The position numbers and the translations under genes were made by a program. From positions 2,047 to 19,883 of the forward strand of contig DICX01000071.1 in NCBI GenBank assembly GCA_002417825.1: 17,837 bases of DNA. The letters are read 5' to 3'. The notes below the pieces were generated by a model that worked only from the letters and a program-made list of their open reading frames with translations, ran no database searches and was not told where the DNA came from. Origin of the DNA: Lactobacillus sp. UBA5815 (GTDB taxonomy: Bacteria; Bacillota; Bacilli; Lactobacillales; Lactobacillaceae). Below are positions 1 through 7,013 of the stretch, in pieces (position 1 is the stretch's first letter; the number at the start of each line of letters is the position of its first letter).

Positions 1-348
1 TTGCTGAAAGATTTACAAAAAAGGCAAGGTTTGACGTATCTGTTTATTGCTCATGATTTGAGTATGGTCAAATATATTTCTGATCGAATTGGCGTGTTAC
101 ATTGGGGTAAATTGCTGGAAATGGGAACGACCGATGAGGTTTATAATCATCCGCTTCACCCTTATACACGGAGCTTGCTATCAGCGTTACCAGTTCCAGA
201 TCCTGAAATTGAACGGCATCGAAAAATTATGACTTATGATCCAAGTATAGAATTAGATGGCGCTAAGCGTGAAATGCGTAAAGTTAATGAGGATCACTAT
301 ATTTACAGCACTAAAGATGAATTTGACAAATATCTTTCACACGAATAA
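1..348 (+). CDS. oppF: Oligopeptide/dipeptide ABC transporter ATP-binding protein, C-terminal part
   Basis: Frame 1 is open from the window edge to the TAA at 346-348, giving 115 residues of a gene whose start and Walker A and B motifs lie upstream. The visible part holds the switch-histidine motif (LFIAHDLS, around residues 15-22). It is followed by the C-terminal extension of peptide-transport ATPases, with the signature HPLHPYTRSLLSALPVPDP. This places it with OppF/DppF, the cytoplasmic ATPase that powers peptide uptake with a partner ATPase and two permeases. The TTG at position 1 is only the window boundary, not a real start. It is probably the last gene of its operon, because an intrinsic terminator begins 2 bases after the stop. 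OppF versus DppF cannot be decided from this fragment. Confidence 0.9.
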   Translation: MLKDLQKRQGLTYLFIAHDLSMVKYISDRIGVLHWGKLLEMGTTDEVYNHPLHPYTRSLLSALPVPDPEIERHRKIMTYDPSIELDGAKREMRKVNEDHYIYSTKDEFDKYLSHE

Positions 349-350
349 GA

Positions 351-377
351 AAAAGGACTCTTCAAGAGTCCTTTTTT
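351..377 (+). terminator. Intrinsic terminator of the oligopeptide ABC operon
   Basis: A 7-bp perfect stem (GGACTCT at 355-361, AGAGTCC at 365-371) with a 3-base loop is flanked by AAAA and followed by six T. It sits directly after the ABC ATPase stop. Confidence 0.9.
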
Positions 378-440
378 AATTGAATTAAAAATGCAAACAA
401 AAATATTGTGACGTATCAAAATTAATTGACCATAGCTAGT

Positions 441-480
441 AAAGGACAGATCTAATTTAGATCTGTCCTTTTTTTATTTT
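441..480 (+). terminator. Second intrinsic-terminator-like hairpin with no gene between
   Basis: A stem of about 11 bp (444-454 with 458-468, core GGACAGATCT) is followed by a run of seven T and then ATTTT. It lies 63 bases past the first terminator, with no gene and no convincing promoter in between. It may be a back-up terminator or the end of a very short transcript. Confidence 0.75.
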
Positions 481-518
481 ATATGTGTCAATTAGATACA
501 ATATTCACAAAATATCCA

Positions 519-548
519 TTGACTTTAGTAGAACGTTGTACTTATAAT
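519..548 (+). promoter_or_regulatory. Sigma-A promoter of the lyase-pair operon
   Basis: TTGACT (519-524) and a perfect TATAAT (543-548) are separated by 18 bases. The leader to the ATG at 646 is about 90 bases. It contains a hairpin, CCAATA (572-577) with TATTGG (587-592), and a second copy of TATTGG at 623-628 that could compete for the same arm. A strong ribosome binding site AAAGGAGG lies at 631-638. Confidence 0.85.
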
Positions 549-560
549 ACAAGTGTAGTT

Positions 561-574
561 TGTAAGCGATGCCA
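561..574 (+). promoter_or_regulatory. cre-like / LacI-family operator
   Basis: TGTAAGCGATGCCA matches the catabolite-responsive-element consensus TGWNANCGNTNWCA at 13 of 14 positions. It starts 12 bases after the -10 box, so it overlaps or just follows the expected transcription start, where binding would repress. CcpA or the LacI-type regulator encoded at 2340-3350 are the likely ligands; the sequence does not tell which. Confidence 0.6.
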
Positions 575-645
575 ATACTTACTTGCTATTGGATTTTTGG
601 TAAATAAGTCCATAAGTGGTTTATTGGCTAAAAGGAGGAATTTAA

Positions 646-1347
646 ATGCTTAAAGGGGTAATTCCAGCCGTAGATAGTGCAGGACTGATCAAGTCAATTC
701 GCGACACTGCTGATGAGCGGGTGATGTTTTTGAGCGGTCGTTTGGCAACTCAGCATTTATTCGGTGCAGATAATGAAGGATTGATTTCGTTATCAGAATA
801 TGCACAATATTTCCGAGACGTCCAAATCGCAACGGATGCTCCCTTGATTGCAGATGGTCAATCTGGATTTGGTAATCCGTTAAGTATGTGGAATGCAGCT
901 GAAGAAATCGGACGTTCAGGTGCAAAGTATTTATTGATCAATGACCAACCTTGGCCATCACACAGTGCCGTACCAGCTGGTGCAGATGATTTGCCAACGT
1001 TATTGGGTAAGATCAAGGCAGCACAAGATGGCTCTGAAGATTCAGGTATGGAAGTCATCGTCAAACTTGAGGGTGTTCAAACTTATGGCTTGGGAGGCTT
1101 GATCAAGCGGATAAAGTTAGCTGTCAAAGCCGGGATTCATCAAGTCGCAGTTTCTAGATTGAATCCAGAACAATTGGATCAACTGGCAGCTGATGAAGTC
1201 TTTTCAAAAATTGGTATCATGCAAGATGATGATCAATTGACACTGGCAAAAATAAAATCAGTTCATCCAGCATTCATCATCCCTGTCAATGAGACTTTAA
1301 AGGAATTGGAAACTTATCGTAAGCATATTATTGCGGTGGAACAATAG
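646..1347 (+). CDS. Isocitrate lyase/PEP mutase-fold protein, catalytically degenerate
   Basis: This 233-residue protein can be aligned by eye over most of its length with the product of the next gene, a member of the isocitrate lyase/PEP mutase superfamily, so a TIM barrel is expected. The match is clear at PLIADGQSGFGN (residues 66-77) against PVFTDSDTGYGD, and at LLINDQPWP (96-104) against LFIEDQTWP. The residues that matter have changed. The second Mg-binding Asp is Gln72. The Mg-associated Glu is Asn99. The catalytic KRCGH loop is missing and replaced by a stretch beginning SHSAV. The Arg of the ARTDA motif is Lys140. It is also about 75 residues shorter than its neighbour. I infer a non-catalytic partner or a protein with a different chemistry, co-translated with the intact lyase 15 bases downstream. 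The start at 646 is fixed by AAAGGAGG at 631-638. Confidence 0.75.
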   Translation: MLKGVIPAVDSAGLIKSIRDTADERVMFLSGRLATQHLFGADNEGLISLSEYAQYFRDVQIATDAPLIADGQSGFGNPLSMWNAAEEIGRSGAKYLLINDQPWPSHSAVPAGADDLPTLLGKIKAAQDGSEDSGMEVIVKLEGVQTYGLGGLIKRIKLAVKAGIHQVAVSRLNPEQLDQLAADEVFSKIGIMQDDDQLTLAKIKSVHPAFIIPVNETLKELETYRKHIIAVEQ

Positions 1348-1362
1348 ATAAGGAGCTTAAAA

Positions 1363-2295
1363 ATGACAGATAAAGCAGAAAGAATGCGGAGAAAATTCGA
1401 TAAATTGGTTCACGAACCTAACCATATTCTTTGTATGCCGGTAGCACCGGACAGCTTAGCTGCTCGAATCGCCGAAAAAGAAGGCTTTGAATGCATCAAT
1501 TCAGCTGGTTACGCAACAAATGCCAGCAATTTGGCCTGCCCAGACAGAGGTTTTGCTGATTTTGGCATCATGCTGAATAAATGCCGTGAAATCGTCAATG
1601 CTGTGGATATTCCTGTTTTTACGGATTCCGATACTGGTTATGGGGATGCTGCAAATATTAAACGGACGGTTCGCAGCTTTGAAGCCATTGGTGCAACTGG
1701 ACTCTTCATTGAGGACCAAACTTGGCCAAAGCGTTGTGGACATATGGCCAACAAGAGTGTCGTTTCAACAGATGAAATGGTTTATCGGTTGAAAGCGGCA
1801 CTAAGTGCACGCAAGCATCGGAACTTCTTGATCATGGCAAGAACGGATGCACGTGCGGTTTACGATCTTGATGAAGCAATCAGAAGAGCTAAAGTTTATC
1901 GTCAAACTGGCGCAGATATGGTCTTTATTGAAGCACCACAAAGTGTCGATGAATTGAAGAAGATTGCAGCTGCTTTTCCAGATACACCAGTTTTGGCCAA
2001 TATGCTTGAGGGCGGCAAGACGCCGATCGTTTCTATTGAAGACTTGCGGAAGATGGGCTTCTCGCTGACGGCACATCCAACTGCTTTGACTTATGGACAA
2101 GCTTATGCAGATAAAGAAATCATCGATGATTTGCTTAAACATGGGTCAACGAAGGATACGCAGGATCGGATGATCACCTTTACGAAATTCAATGAATTTG
2201 TTGGACTCGATCGTGTCAATGAACGCGAGAACATGTACAAGCCAGATCAAATGGAAAAAAAGATCGCACAATGGCAGACTGAAGGCGCGTTTTAA
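1363..2295 (+). CDS. Isocitrate lyase/PEP mutase superfamily C-C lyase (methylisocitrate/dimethylmalate-lyase type)
   Basis: This 310-residue protein has the full active-site signature of the superfamily: the DSDTGYG metal motif (Asp88, Asp90), Glu117 in FIEDQ, the KRCGH loop at 123-127 with catalytic Cys125, ARTDA at 159-163, and FIEAP with Glu190. The Cys loop marks a lyase rather than a phosphonomutase. Known relatives split 2-methylisocitrate to pyruvate and succinate, or 2,3-dimethylmalate to pyruvate and propionate. No methylcitrate synthase or dehydratase gene (prpC, prpD) is in the window, so a methylcitrate-cycle role is not supported. The nearby 2-hydroxycarboxylate transporter and D-2-hydroxyacid dehydrogenase favour a lyase for an imported hydroxy-acid that releases pyruvate (inference). 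The ribosome binding site AAGGAG lies at 1350-1355. The exact substrate cannot be read from the sequence. Confidence 0.85.
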   Translation: MTDKAERMRRKFDKLVHEPNHILCMPVAPDSLAARIAEKEGFECINSAGYATNASNLACPDRGFADFGIMLNKCREIVNAVDIPVFTDSDTGYGDAANIKRTVRSFEAIGATGLFIEDQTWPKRCGHMANKSVVSTDEMVYRLKAALSARKHRNFLIMARTDARAVYDLDEAIRRAKVYRQTGADMVFIEAPQSVDELKKIAAAFPDTPVLANMLEGGKTPIVSIEDLRKMGFSLTAHPTALTYGQAYADKEIIDDLLKHGSTKDTQDRMITFTKFNEFVGLDRVNERENMYKPDQMEKKIAQWQTEGAF

Positions 2296-2307
2296 AAAAG
2301 GGTATCT

Positions 2308-2344
2308 AAGGGTCGCAGCAAATGATTGCTGCAACCCTTTTATT
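2308..2344 (+). terminator. Intrinsic terminator between converging genes (probably bidirectional)
   Basis: The stem is GGGT/ACCC plus GCAGCAA (2315-2321) with TTGCTGC (2326-2332), one C-A mismatch and an ATGA loop. It is preceded by AAGGG and followed by CCCTTTTAT. It ends the lyase operon and overlaps the stop codon of the minus-strand regulator. Confidence 0.85.
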
Positions 2345-3350
2345 TCAATTTAGGAGGAAAGGAATCGCGTAAGTTCAATTTTGGAAGCACGTCTTCATGA
2401 AAAATCTGATTAGGCTGTTCAAACAGTTTTTCAATTATTTTGATACTTCTCTCAGCAATCATTGCTGATGGGATCTCGATCGTTGAAATCGATGGGGTTG
2501 CGTATCGTGTCATGCCTTGATCTAAAACACCGAGGCTGATCAGTGGATTTTTGGCAAATGACGGATGTCGGTTAAAAGAATAGCTCATCCCCAGCGCAGT
2601 TAAATCTGATTCCACTAAAAGCGGATTCGTATCTTTTTTCATCAAGATTTCGCTCGCAACCTTCACACCAGAAGCATAGCTGTAATGCGCATGATAAGTC
2701 TGATCGATCTGGATGTCATGGAATTCAGCTGCTTTGCGGATCATGACGACACGTTGATTGGATGCCATATAGTCATTGTCATCGACGACTAAAGAAAATT
2801 TAGTGATGTCATTGGCTTTAAACAGTGAAATCGCCATATTGGCAATCGCCTTTGGCGGGACACCAATGGTATTGAAACGTTGTGAGTCACGGTTCAATAA
2901 AATGATTGGACAACTAAAATCTGTTTTTTCAAGACGTGTGAGTTCATTTTTATTCGCAGCACCAATAAGCATGGCGTCATATTGATTGGCAAAAGAAGAA
3001 GTCATCAAATTTGGTAGGATGCCGCGCTCATAAGTTTGTAAAACGAGGTGCCAATTCAATTTCTTTTTTTGAATGACAAGTTCGAGTTGTGTCAATAAAT
3101 CTGGAATGACTTGAGAAATCCCACTGGAAAAATCCGCGGGCCAGCAAAAAGCGATCTCTTTTAAAGACTGTTGATTACGAAGGTTGCGTGCATTGCGGTT
3201 GGGACGATAATTCAAGTCGTGAGCGATTGCGTGGATCTTAGCAACCGTTTCCAGCGGGATGCGACGTTCTTTTTCGTGATGATTGATCACGATAGAAACC
3301 GTCGATACTGAAACACCAGCCCTTTTTGCAATATCTTTCATGGTTGTCAT
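2340..3350 (-). CDS. LacI/GalR-family transcriptional regulator
   Basis: This 336-residue protein has the family layout. An N-terminal LacI helix-turn-helix (TMKDIAKRAGVSVSTVSIVIN, residues 3-23) is followed by a hinge helix around RPNRNARNLR. The rest is a periplasmic-binding-protein-like sensor domain to the C-terminus (for example SLGVLDQG and PSISTIEIP). It should act as a dimeric cytoplasmic repressor or activator whose ligand is probably the substrate of the flanking genes. The first ATG is preferred over the fourth codon because AAGGAGG (complement of 3361-3367) lies 10 bases before it. The gene sits between the lyase pair, which converges on it, and the transporter-dehydrogenase pair, which diverges from it, so it probably controls both (inference). 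Confidence 0.92.
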   Translation of the reverse strand: MTTMKDIAKRAGVSVSTVSIVINHHEKERRIPLETVAKIHAIAHDLNYRPNRNARNLRNQQSLKEIAFCWPADFSSGISQVIPDLLTQLELVIQKKKLNWHLVLQTYERGILPNLMTSSFANQYDAMLIGAANKNELTRLEKTDFSCPIILLNRDSQRFNTIGVPPKAIANMAISLFKANDITKFSLVVDDNDYMASNQRVVMIRKAAEFHDIQIDQTYHAHYSYASGVKVASEILMKKDTNPLLVESDLTALGMSYSFNRHPSFAKNPLISLGVLDQGMTRYATPSISTIEIPSAMIAERSIKIIEKLFEQPNQIFHEDVLPKLNLRDSFPPKLK

Positions 3351-3381
3351 TCAAAATTTTCCTCCTTATCGCTTTATACAA

Positions 3382-3410
3382 AGTATATCAGGTGGGTTTA
3401 CAGAGACCAA
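3382..3410 (-). promoter_or_regulatory. Promoter of the LacI-type regulator, overlapping a TATAC inverted repeat
   Basis: On the minus strand, TTGGTC (complement of 3405-3410) and TATACT (complement of 3382-3387) are 17 bases apart. The -10 box lies within a perfect inverted repeat, TATAC (3375-3379) and GTATA (3383-3387), spaced by AAA. The opposite face of this repeat could give a weak -10 (TTATAC, 3374-3379) for the divergent transporter, with TTCAAA at 3350-3355 and an 18-base spacer. If so, the two promoters overlap. Confidence 0.55.
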
Positions 3411-3430
3411 ATGATGAAAGTGTTGAAATT

Positions 3431-4729
3431 ATGAAAAAATTTGCAGAAATCAGGATCAGCCATCTGCCGCTTTATCTTTACTTGCCGATGCTGGTCGCCT
3501 TATTGGTTGCGATTTACACTGGTTCACTCAATCAAGATGTGGTTGGAACGTTTACGCTGCTTTTTTTGCTAGGCGGATTGTTCTTTTATGTCGGCGGTAT
3601 TATTCCAATCGTTGGCAAATGGCTGGGTGGCGCGGTTTTGTTACCTTTGTTTGGCGGTGCTGCGCTGGTTTATTATCACGTGCTGCCTAAATATGTGGTT
3701 CATTCGGTCACAACGATGATGAATTCAGGATTCATTCATATCTTTTTGTCTGCGGTGATCGTTGGTGCTATTTTAAGTATGAATCGAAAAACCTTGCTGT
3801 CTGTGTCATTACGGGTTCTGCCCTGCATCATAGGTGCCCAGGTGTTCGTCATCGCGTTCCTTTATCTATCAGCACTGCTTTTACACATCAAACCATTAGA
3901 AGCGATTTTTATGGTGGGGCTCCCCAACTATGCCGGTGGTTCCACTGGAGCGCTAGTTGCTGTCCCGACGATCTATAGCGGCTTTTTCCATCATGCGATT
4001 GGTCATTGGGCAGGAAAGTTCTTGGTATTGCTCAACATCAGTAATGTTTTATGTGTCTTTTTTGCCTCATTGTTAAATCAACTTGGCAAGAAAAAACCGC
4101 AATGGACCGGCAATGGTCAATTGCTTAAAACGACACATGGAACGAAAAAGAAACTTGAAGCTTCAGACCATGTTGAAAAAGTTTCGATTAAAAGTGCTAT
4201 TCTCGATATTGGACAAGGCTTTTTACTTTCTATATTTTTCTTAGTCGTTGGCTCGATTCTTGAGCATTTTGTTCCGCAGCTGAATTTGATTGCTTGGTGT
4301 GCGATCGTCGTGATCGTCATTAAAGCTTTTGGCTGGTTAGACGATCATTTTTGCCATGCGGCTGGTGAATGGCAATCTTTCGTGATCACACATTTTTTAC
4401 CTGTTTTGATCACAGGAATCGGGATTTCCTCATTAAATTTAGGTGCAGTTGCGTCCTATTTGAGTATCAGCAATTTGTTTATTCTAGTCATGGCGCTGAT
4501 CGGTGCTATGCTGGGCTCACTGATCATTGGTCGTCTTGTTGGATTCAACCCAATCGATGCCATGATTGGCATTGGCCTTCAAGTCGGTAATTTGGGCGGG
4601 ACTGGTGCCATTACGACACTGCAAACGTCAGATAGAATGTCACTGATGCCGTTCGCAACGATTGCAAATCGTATCGGTGGCGCGATAATGTTAATTGAGA
4701 TTAGTTTTTTGTTACCATTATTTTTATAA
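3431..4729 (+). CDS. 2-hydroxycarboxylate transporter (2HCT family, CitS/CitP/MleP type)
   Basis: This 432-residue, very hydrophobic protein has many membrane segments. It shows the two GGxG-type re-entrant loop motifs of the 2HCT family: GGSTGA at 169-174 and GGTGA at 389-393. The C-terminal family signature DRMSLMPFATIANRIGGA (401-418) includes Arg402, the position that binds substrate carboxylate in CitS. A hydrophilic central loop lies around residues 218-255. Family members move citrate, malate and related 2-hydroxy-acids by cation symport or by exchange with lactate. I chose ATG 3431, with a weak GAAAG site at 3416-3420, because longer versions run back into the divergent regulator. GTG 3392 is in frame but has no visible ribosome binding site. 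The gene is 19 bases from the dehydrogenase gene and surely co-transcribed with it. Substrate not determinable here. Confidence 0.88.
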   Translation: MKKFAEIRISHLPLYLYLPMLVALLVAIYTGSLNQDVVGTFTLLFLLGGLFFYVGGIIPIVGKWLGGAVLLPLFGGAALVYYHVLPKYVVHSVTTMMNSGFIHIFLSAVIVGAILSMNRKTLLSVSLRVLPCIIGAQVFVIAFLYLSALLLHIKPLEAIFMVGLPNYAGGSTGALVAVPTIYSGFFHHAIGHWAGKFLVLLNISNVLCVFFASLLNQLGKKKPQWTGNGQLLKTTHGTKKKLEASDHVEKVSIKSAILDIGQGFLLSIFFLVVGSILEHFVPQLNLIAWCAIVVIVIKAFGWLDDHFCHAAGEWQSFVITHFLPVLITGIGISSLNLGAVASYLSISNLFILVMALIGAMLGSLIIGRLVGFNPIDAMIGIGLQVGNLGGTGAITTLQTSDRMSLMPFATIANRIGGAIMLIEISFLLPLFL

Positions 4730-4748
4730 ATTTGAAAGGGATGTCATT

Positions 4749-5735
4749 ATGAAAATCATCGTTTATGGTGAAAAAGAAACGGAAAAAGGGTATGTCAAGA
4801 CTTGGGCAGAGGCACACCATTGCGAAGTTGAAGCAACGGATAAACCGTTGACGCCTGAAACGGTTGGAATGACTCGTGGCGCTGATGGCATCAGTATTCA
4901 GCAAACTGGTCCTCTTGCCAATGCCGTTTATGCCAAATTAGCTGAAAATGGCATCAAGCAAATCAGCTCACGGACAGTTGGTGTCGATATGATTGATTTA
5001 AAAGCTGCGAAAGCCAATCAATTGCATGTGACGAACGTTCCAGTTTACTCACCAAGAGCGATCGCTGAAATGGGAGTTGCCCATGCCTTTTATCTTTTAC
5101 GGCATATCGGTGATTATCAAGCTCGGATGGCTCAAAATGATTTTAGCTGGACGAAATCTACGATCAGCAATGAGATCTATCGTTTGACAGTGGGTGTCGT
5201 TGGTTTGGGCAATATTGGCGGTGCAACTGCACAACTGTATAAAGCTCTAGGTGCCAACGTTTTAGCTTATGATGTCTTTCATAACGTTGAGTACGAGCCC
5301 TTCGTGACTTATACCGACTTGGATACGGTTTTACGCGAATCAGATATCATTTCATTGCACACACCGCTTTTGCCTGCAACGAAGAACATGATTGGCAAAG
5401 CTCAGTTCCATGAGATGAAAGATACGGCATTCTTGATCAACATGGCACGTGGCGGTTTGGTAGACAGTAAAGCATTGATCGAAGCACTGGAAAATCATGA
5501 GATTGCGGGCGCTGGATTGGATACGCTCTCCGATGAAGCCGGCTATTTTGGAAAAGATGCCAACAGTGCAAAAACGACACCGATCTATCAAAAGTTAGCC
5601 AAAATGTCGAATGTGTTGTTGACCCCCCATGTTGCTTTCTTTACAGAGACTTCTGTCAAAAATATGGTAGATATTTCACTTGATGATGTTTCGACGATCG
5701 TCTCAGGAAAACGAACAAGGAACATGATTTGTTAA
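4749..5735 (+). CDS. D-2-hydroxyacid dehydrogenase (D-lactate dehydrogenase-like)
   Basis: This 328-residue NAD-dependent enzyme has the two-lobed D-2-hydroxyacid dehydrogenase layout. The dinucleotide motif is GLGNIG at 152-157, and Asp175 (AYDVF) selects NADH. The catalytic set is Arg234 (MARGG), Glu263 (SDEAGYF) and His294 (TPHVAF). The DVFHN and DEAGYFGKD blocks resemble lactobacillar D-lactate and D-hydroxyisocaproate dehydrogenases, which reduce 2-keto acids such as pyruvate to D-hydroxy acids. The ATG at 4749 is preceded by GAAAGGG (4734-4740). Longer open-frame starts fall inside the transporter gene. Being in one operon with a 2-hydroxycarboxylate transporter, it may reduce the pyruvate made by the lyase at 1363-2295 or oxidise an imported D-hydroxy acid (inference). 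A terminator follows. Confidence 0.9.
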   Translation: MKIIVYGEKETEKGYVKTWAEAHHCEVEATDKPLTPETVGMTRGADGISIQQTGPLANAVYAKLAENGIKQISSRTVGVDMIDLKAAKANQLHVTNVPVYSPRAIAEMGVAHAFYLLRHIGDYQARMAQNDFSWTKSTISNEIYRLTVGVVGLGNIGGATAQLYKALGANVLAYDVFHNVEYEPFVTYTDLDTVLRESDIISLHTPLLPATKNMIGKAQFHEMKDTAFLINMARGGLVDSKALIEALENHEIAGAGLDTLSDEAGYFGKDANSAKTTPIYQKLAKMSNVLLTPHVAFFTETSVKNMVDISLDDVSTIVSGKRTRNMIC

Positions 5736-5810
5736 TAAAGGATAACCATGGCTTCATTGTGAATTAGGACTCATCCTTGATTAAAAAAATAAATCTGATG
5801 ATAAGTTGAA

Positions 5811-5839
5811 AAGCAGCTCAAAGGAGCTGCTTTTTTTTT
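5811..5839 (+). terminator. Intrinsic terminator of the transporter-dehydrogenase operon
   Basis: AGCAGCTC (5812-5819) and GAGCTGCT (5824-5831) form a perfect 8-bp stem with an AAAG loop, followed by a run of nine T ending at 5839. Confidence 0.95.
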
Positions 5840-5868
5840 GAACGAAATGATGCCGATTTTATGTTTGA

Positions 5869-5890
5869 TTTATGCAAACTATTGCATAAA
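5869..5890. promoter_or_regulatory. Perfect 9-bp inverted repeat, candidate operator
   Basis: TTTATGCAA (5869-5877) and TTGCATAAA (5882-5890) are exact inverted copies around ACTA. The repeat lies just upstream of the -35 box at 5903 and has no T-run after it, so it fits a protein-binding site better than a terminator. The regulator is unknown; the LacI-type product of 6003-6989 is one candidate. Confidence 0.5.
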
Positions 5891-5902
5891 TGGCACTATT
5901 CA

Positions 5903-5931
5903 TTGCAAGCGGTTACAATTGAAACTAGAAT
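5903..5931 (+). promoter_or_regulatory. Promoter with overlapping cre-like operator for the second LacI operon
   Basis: TTGCAA (5903-5908) and TAGAAT (5926-5931) are separated by 17 bases. TTGCAAGCGGTTACAA (5903-5918) overlays the -35 box. Its inner 14 bases match the cre consensus at 13 positions, and it is a near-palindrome of the LacI-operator type. This fits autoregulation or CcpA repression. The 5' leader at 5937-5976 can form an 11-bp hairpin (one G-U pair) before the ribosome binding site GGGAGG at 5991-5996. Confidence 0.6.
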
Positions 5932-6002
5932 GCAATCGTAAGGACGAGATCGTCAATCATGACTTTCGTCTTTACGGGTGCTTAAGCTTGGGGAGGCCTC
6001 TC

Positions 6003-6989
6003 ATGACAACACTTAAGGATGTTGCACAGCTTGCACATGTATCTGCGAGTACGGTGTCAAGAGCAATCAATAATACGTCATATGTACATCCAGAAACAAA
6101 AGAAAGAATTTTAAAAGCCATCACTGAACTCAGTTATCATCCGAATTTGATCGTTAAAGGGCTGCAAAAAGGAAAATATAAAATCATTGGATTGATCGTA
6201 CCTTCAACTGATTTAACGATTTATTCAGATTTGATACCGATTATTCAAAAATGTGCAGTTGAACATGGCTATCAAACGATAATTTCAGTAACGAATGATA
6301 ATCCGGAAACTGAAAAATCAGCTTTAAATCACCTGCGCCATAGTTTTGTGGATGGTTTGATCATCGCAGGGACTGGAGGAAACAATCATTTGTTGCGTGA
6401 TATCGTTGCTTCGGGAATCCCAGTCGTTCAATTATTGCGATATCAAGAAGAAACTTTAGGTGGTGTTGGTGCTGATTATATTCACGCTGCAATGAAAGCA
6501 GTCGAATTCCTTTATCAAACTGGTTCGCGCGGTATCGGATTATTGAATGGCTCAAAGTTGCTGGCACCATTTGCTAAACGCTATTTTGGTTATCACAACA
6601 TGATAAAAAAAGTGGGTTTACAGGAAAACTTTATCTGTTTATCCGATATCAATTCAAGTTATTTTGATTTTGGCTATCAAAAAGTGATTCAACTGATCCA
6701 TCAGTCTCCTGAAACAGATGCGATTTTAGTTGGCAACGACTGTATCGGCTTGGGTGTACTGAAACGACTCAAAGAAATGCACAAAAAAGTTCCCAAAGAT
6801 TATCGCTTGATTAGCTTAGCTGGATATAAACTTGGCAAATACTTAGAGACGCCGCTTAGTTCAGTTGAATTACCTTTAAATAAAATTGGAAAAAATGCTG
6901 TTGAAGCCGTGATTGGAAACATCGAAGGAAATTTTGATGTGATGTATCGTGTTTATGCGATGAATCTGGTTTTAAGAGCAAGTTGTTGA
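6003..6989 (+). CDS. LacI/GalR-family transcriptional regulator
   Basis: This 328-residue protein begins with a canonical LacI helix-turn-helix (TTLKDVAQLAHVSASTVSRAIN, residues 2-23). A hinge around NLIVKGLQKGKYK and a sensor domain follow, starting IIGLIVPS and including NDCIGLGVLKRL near the C-terminus. The ATG at 6003 is chosen because GGGAGG lies at 5991-5996, six bases upstream. An open frame reaches back to 5838, but that stretch is promoter and leader and overlaps the operator. The stop is TGA, a normal stop in this organism. Only 24 bases separate it from the aldolase gene, so the regulator is the first gene of its own target operon, with probable autoregulation through the operator at 5903-5918 (inference). 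The ligand is unknown. Confidence 0.92.
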   Translation: MTTLKDVAQLAHVSASTVSRAINNTSYVHPETKERILKAITELSYHPNLIVKGLQKGKYKIIGLIVPSTDLTIYSDLIPIIQKCAVEHGYQTIISVTNDNPETEKSALNHLRHSFVDGLIIAGTGGNNHLLRDIVASGIPVVQLLRYQEETLGGVGADYIHAAMKAVEFLYQTGSRGIGLLNGSKLLAPFAKRYFGYHNMIKKVGLQENFICLSDINSSYFDFGYQKVIQLIHQSPETDAILVGNDCIGLGVLKRLKEMHKKVPKDYRLISLAGYKLGKYLETPLSSVELPLNKIGKNAVEAVIGNIEGNFDVMYRVYAMNLVLRASC

Positions 6990-7013
6990 TTTTTAAATCA
7001 AGGGAGTTAAAAA

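Noticed and set aside
1801..2142. Minus-strand open frame of 113 codons opposite the lyase gene
   Set aside because: It is a shadow of the conserved lyase frame with no family resemblance or ribosome binding site.
1363..2295. Methylcitrate-cycle (prp) operon
   Set aside because: Only the lyase-like gene is present. No methylcitrate synthase or dehydratase is found in the window, and the neighbours point to hydroxy-acid exchange.
3326..3430. N-terminal extension of the 2HCT transporter back to 3326
   Set aside because: It overlaps the start of the divergent LacI gene and its promoter, has no ribosome binding site, and family members are near 430 residues without it.
5838..6002. N-terminal extension of the second LacI protein
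   Set aside because: It covers the promoter, two operators and leader hairpin. LacI proteins start directly at the helix-turn-helix, and GGGAGG marks ATG 6003.
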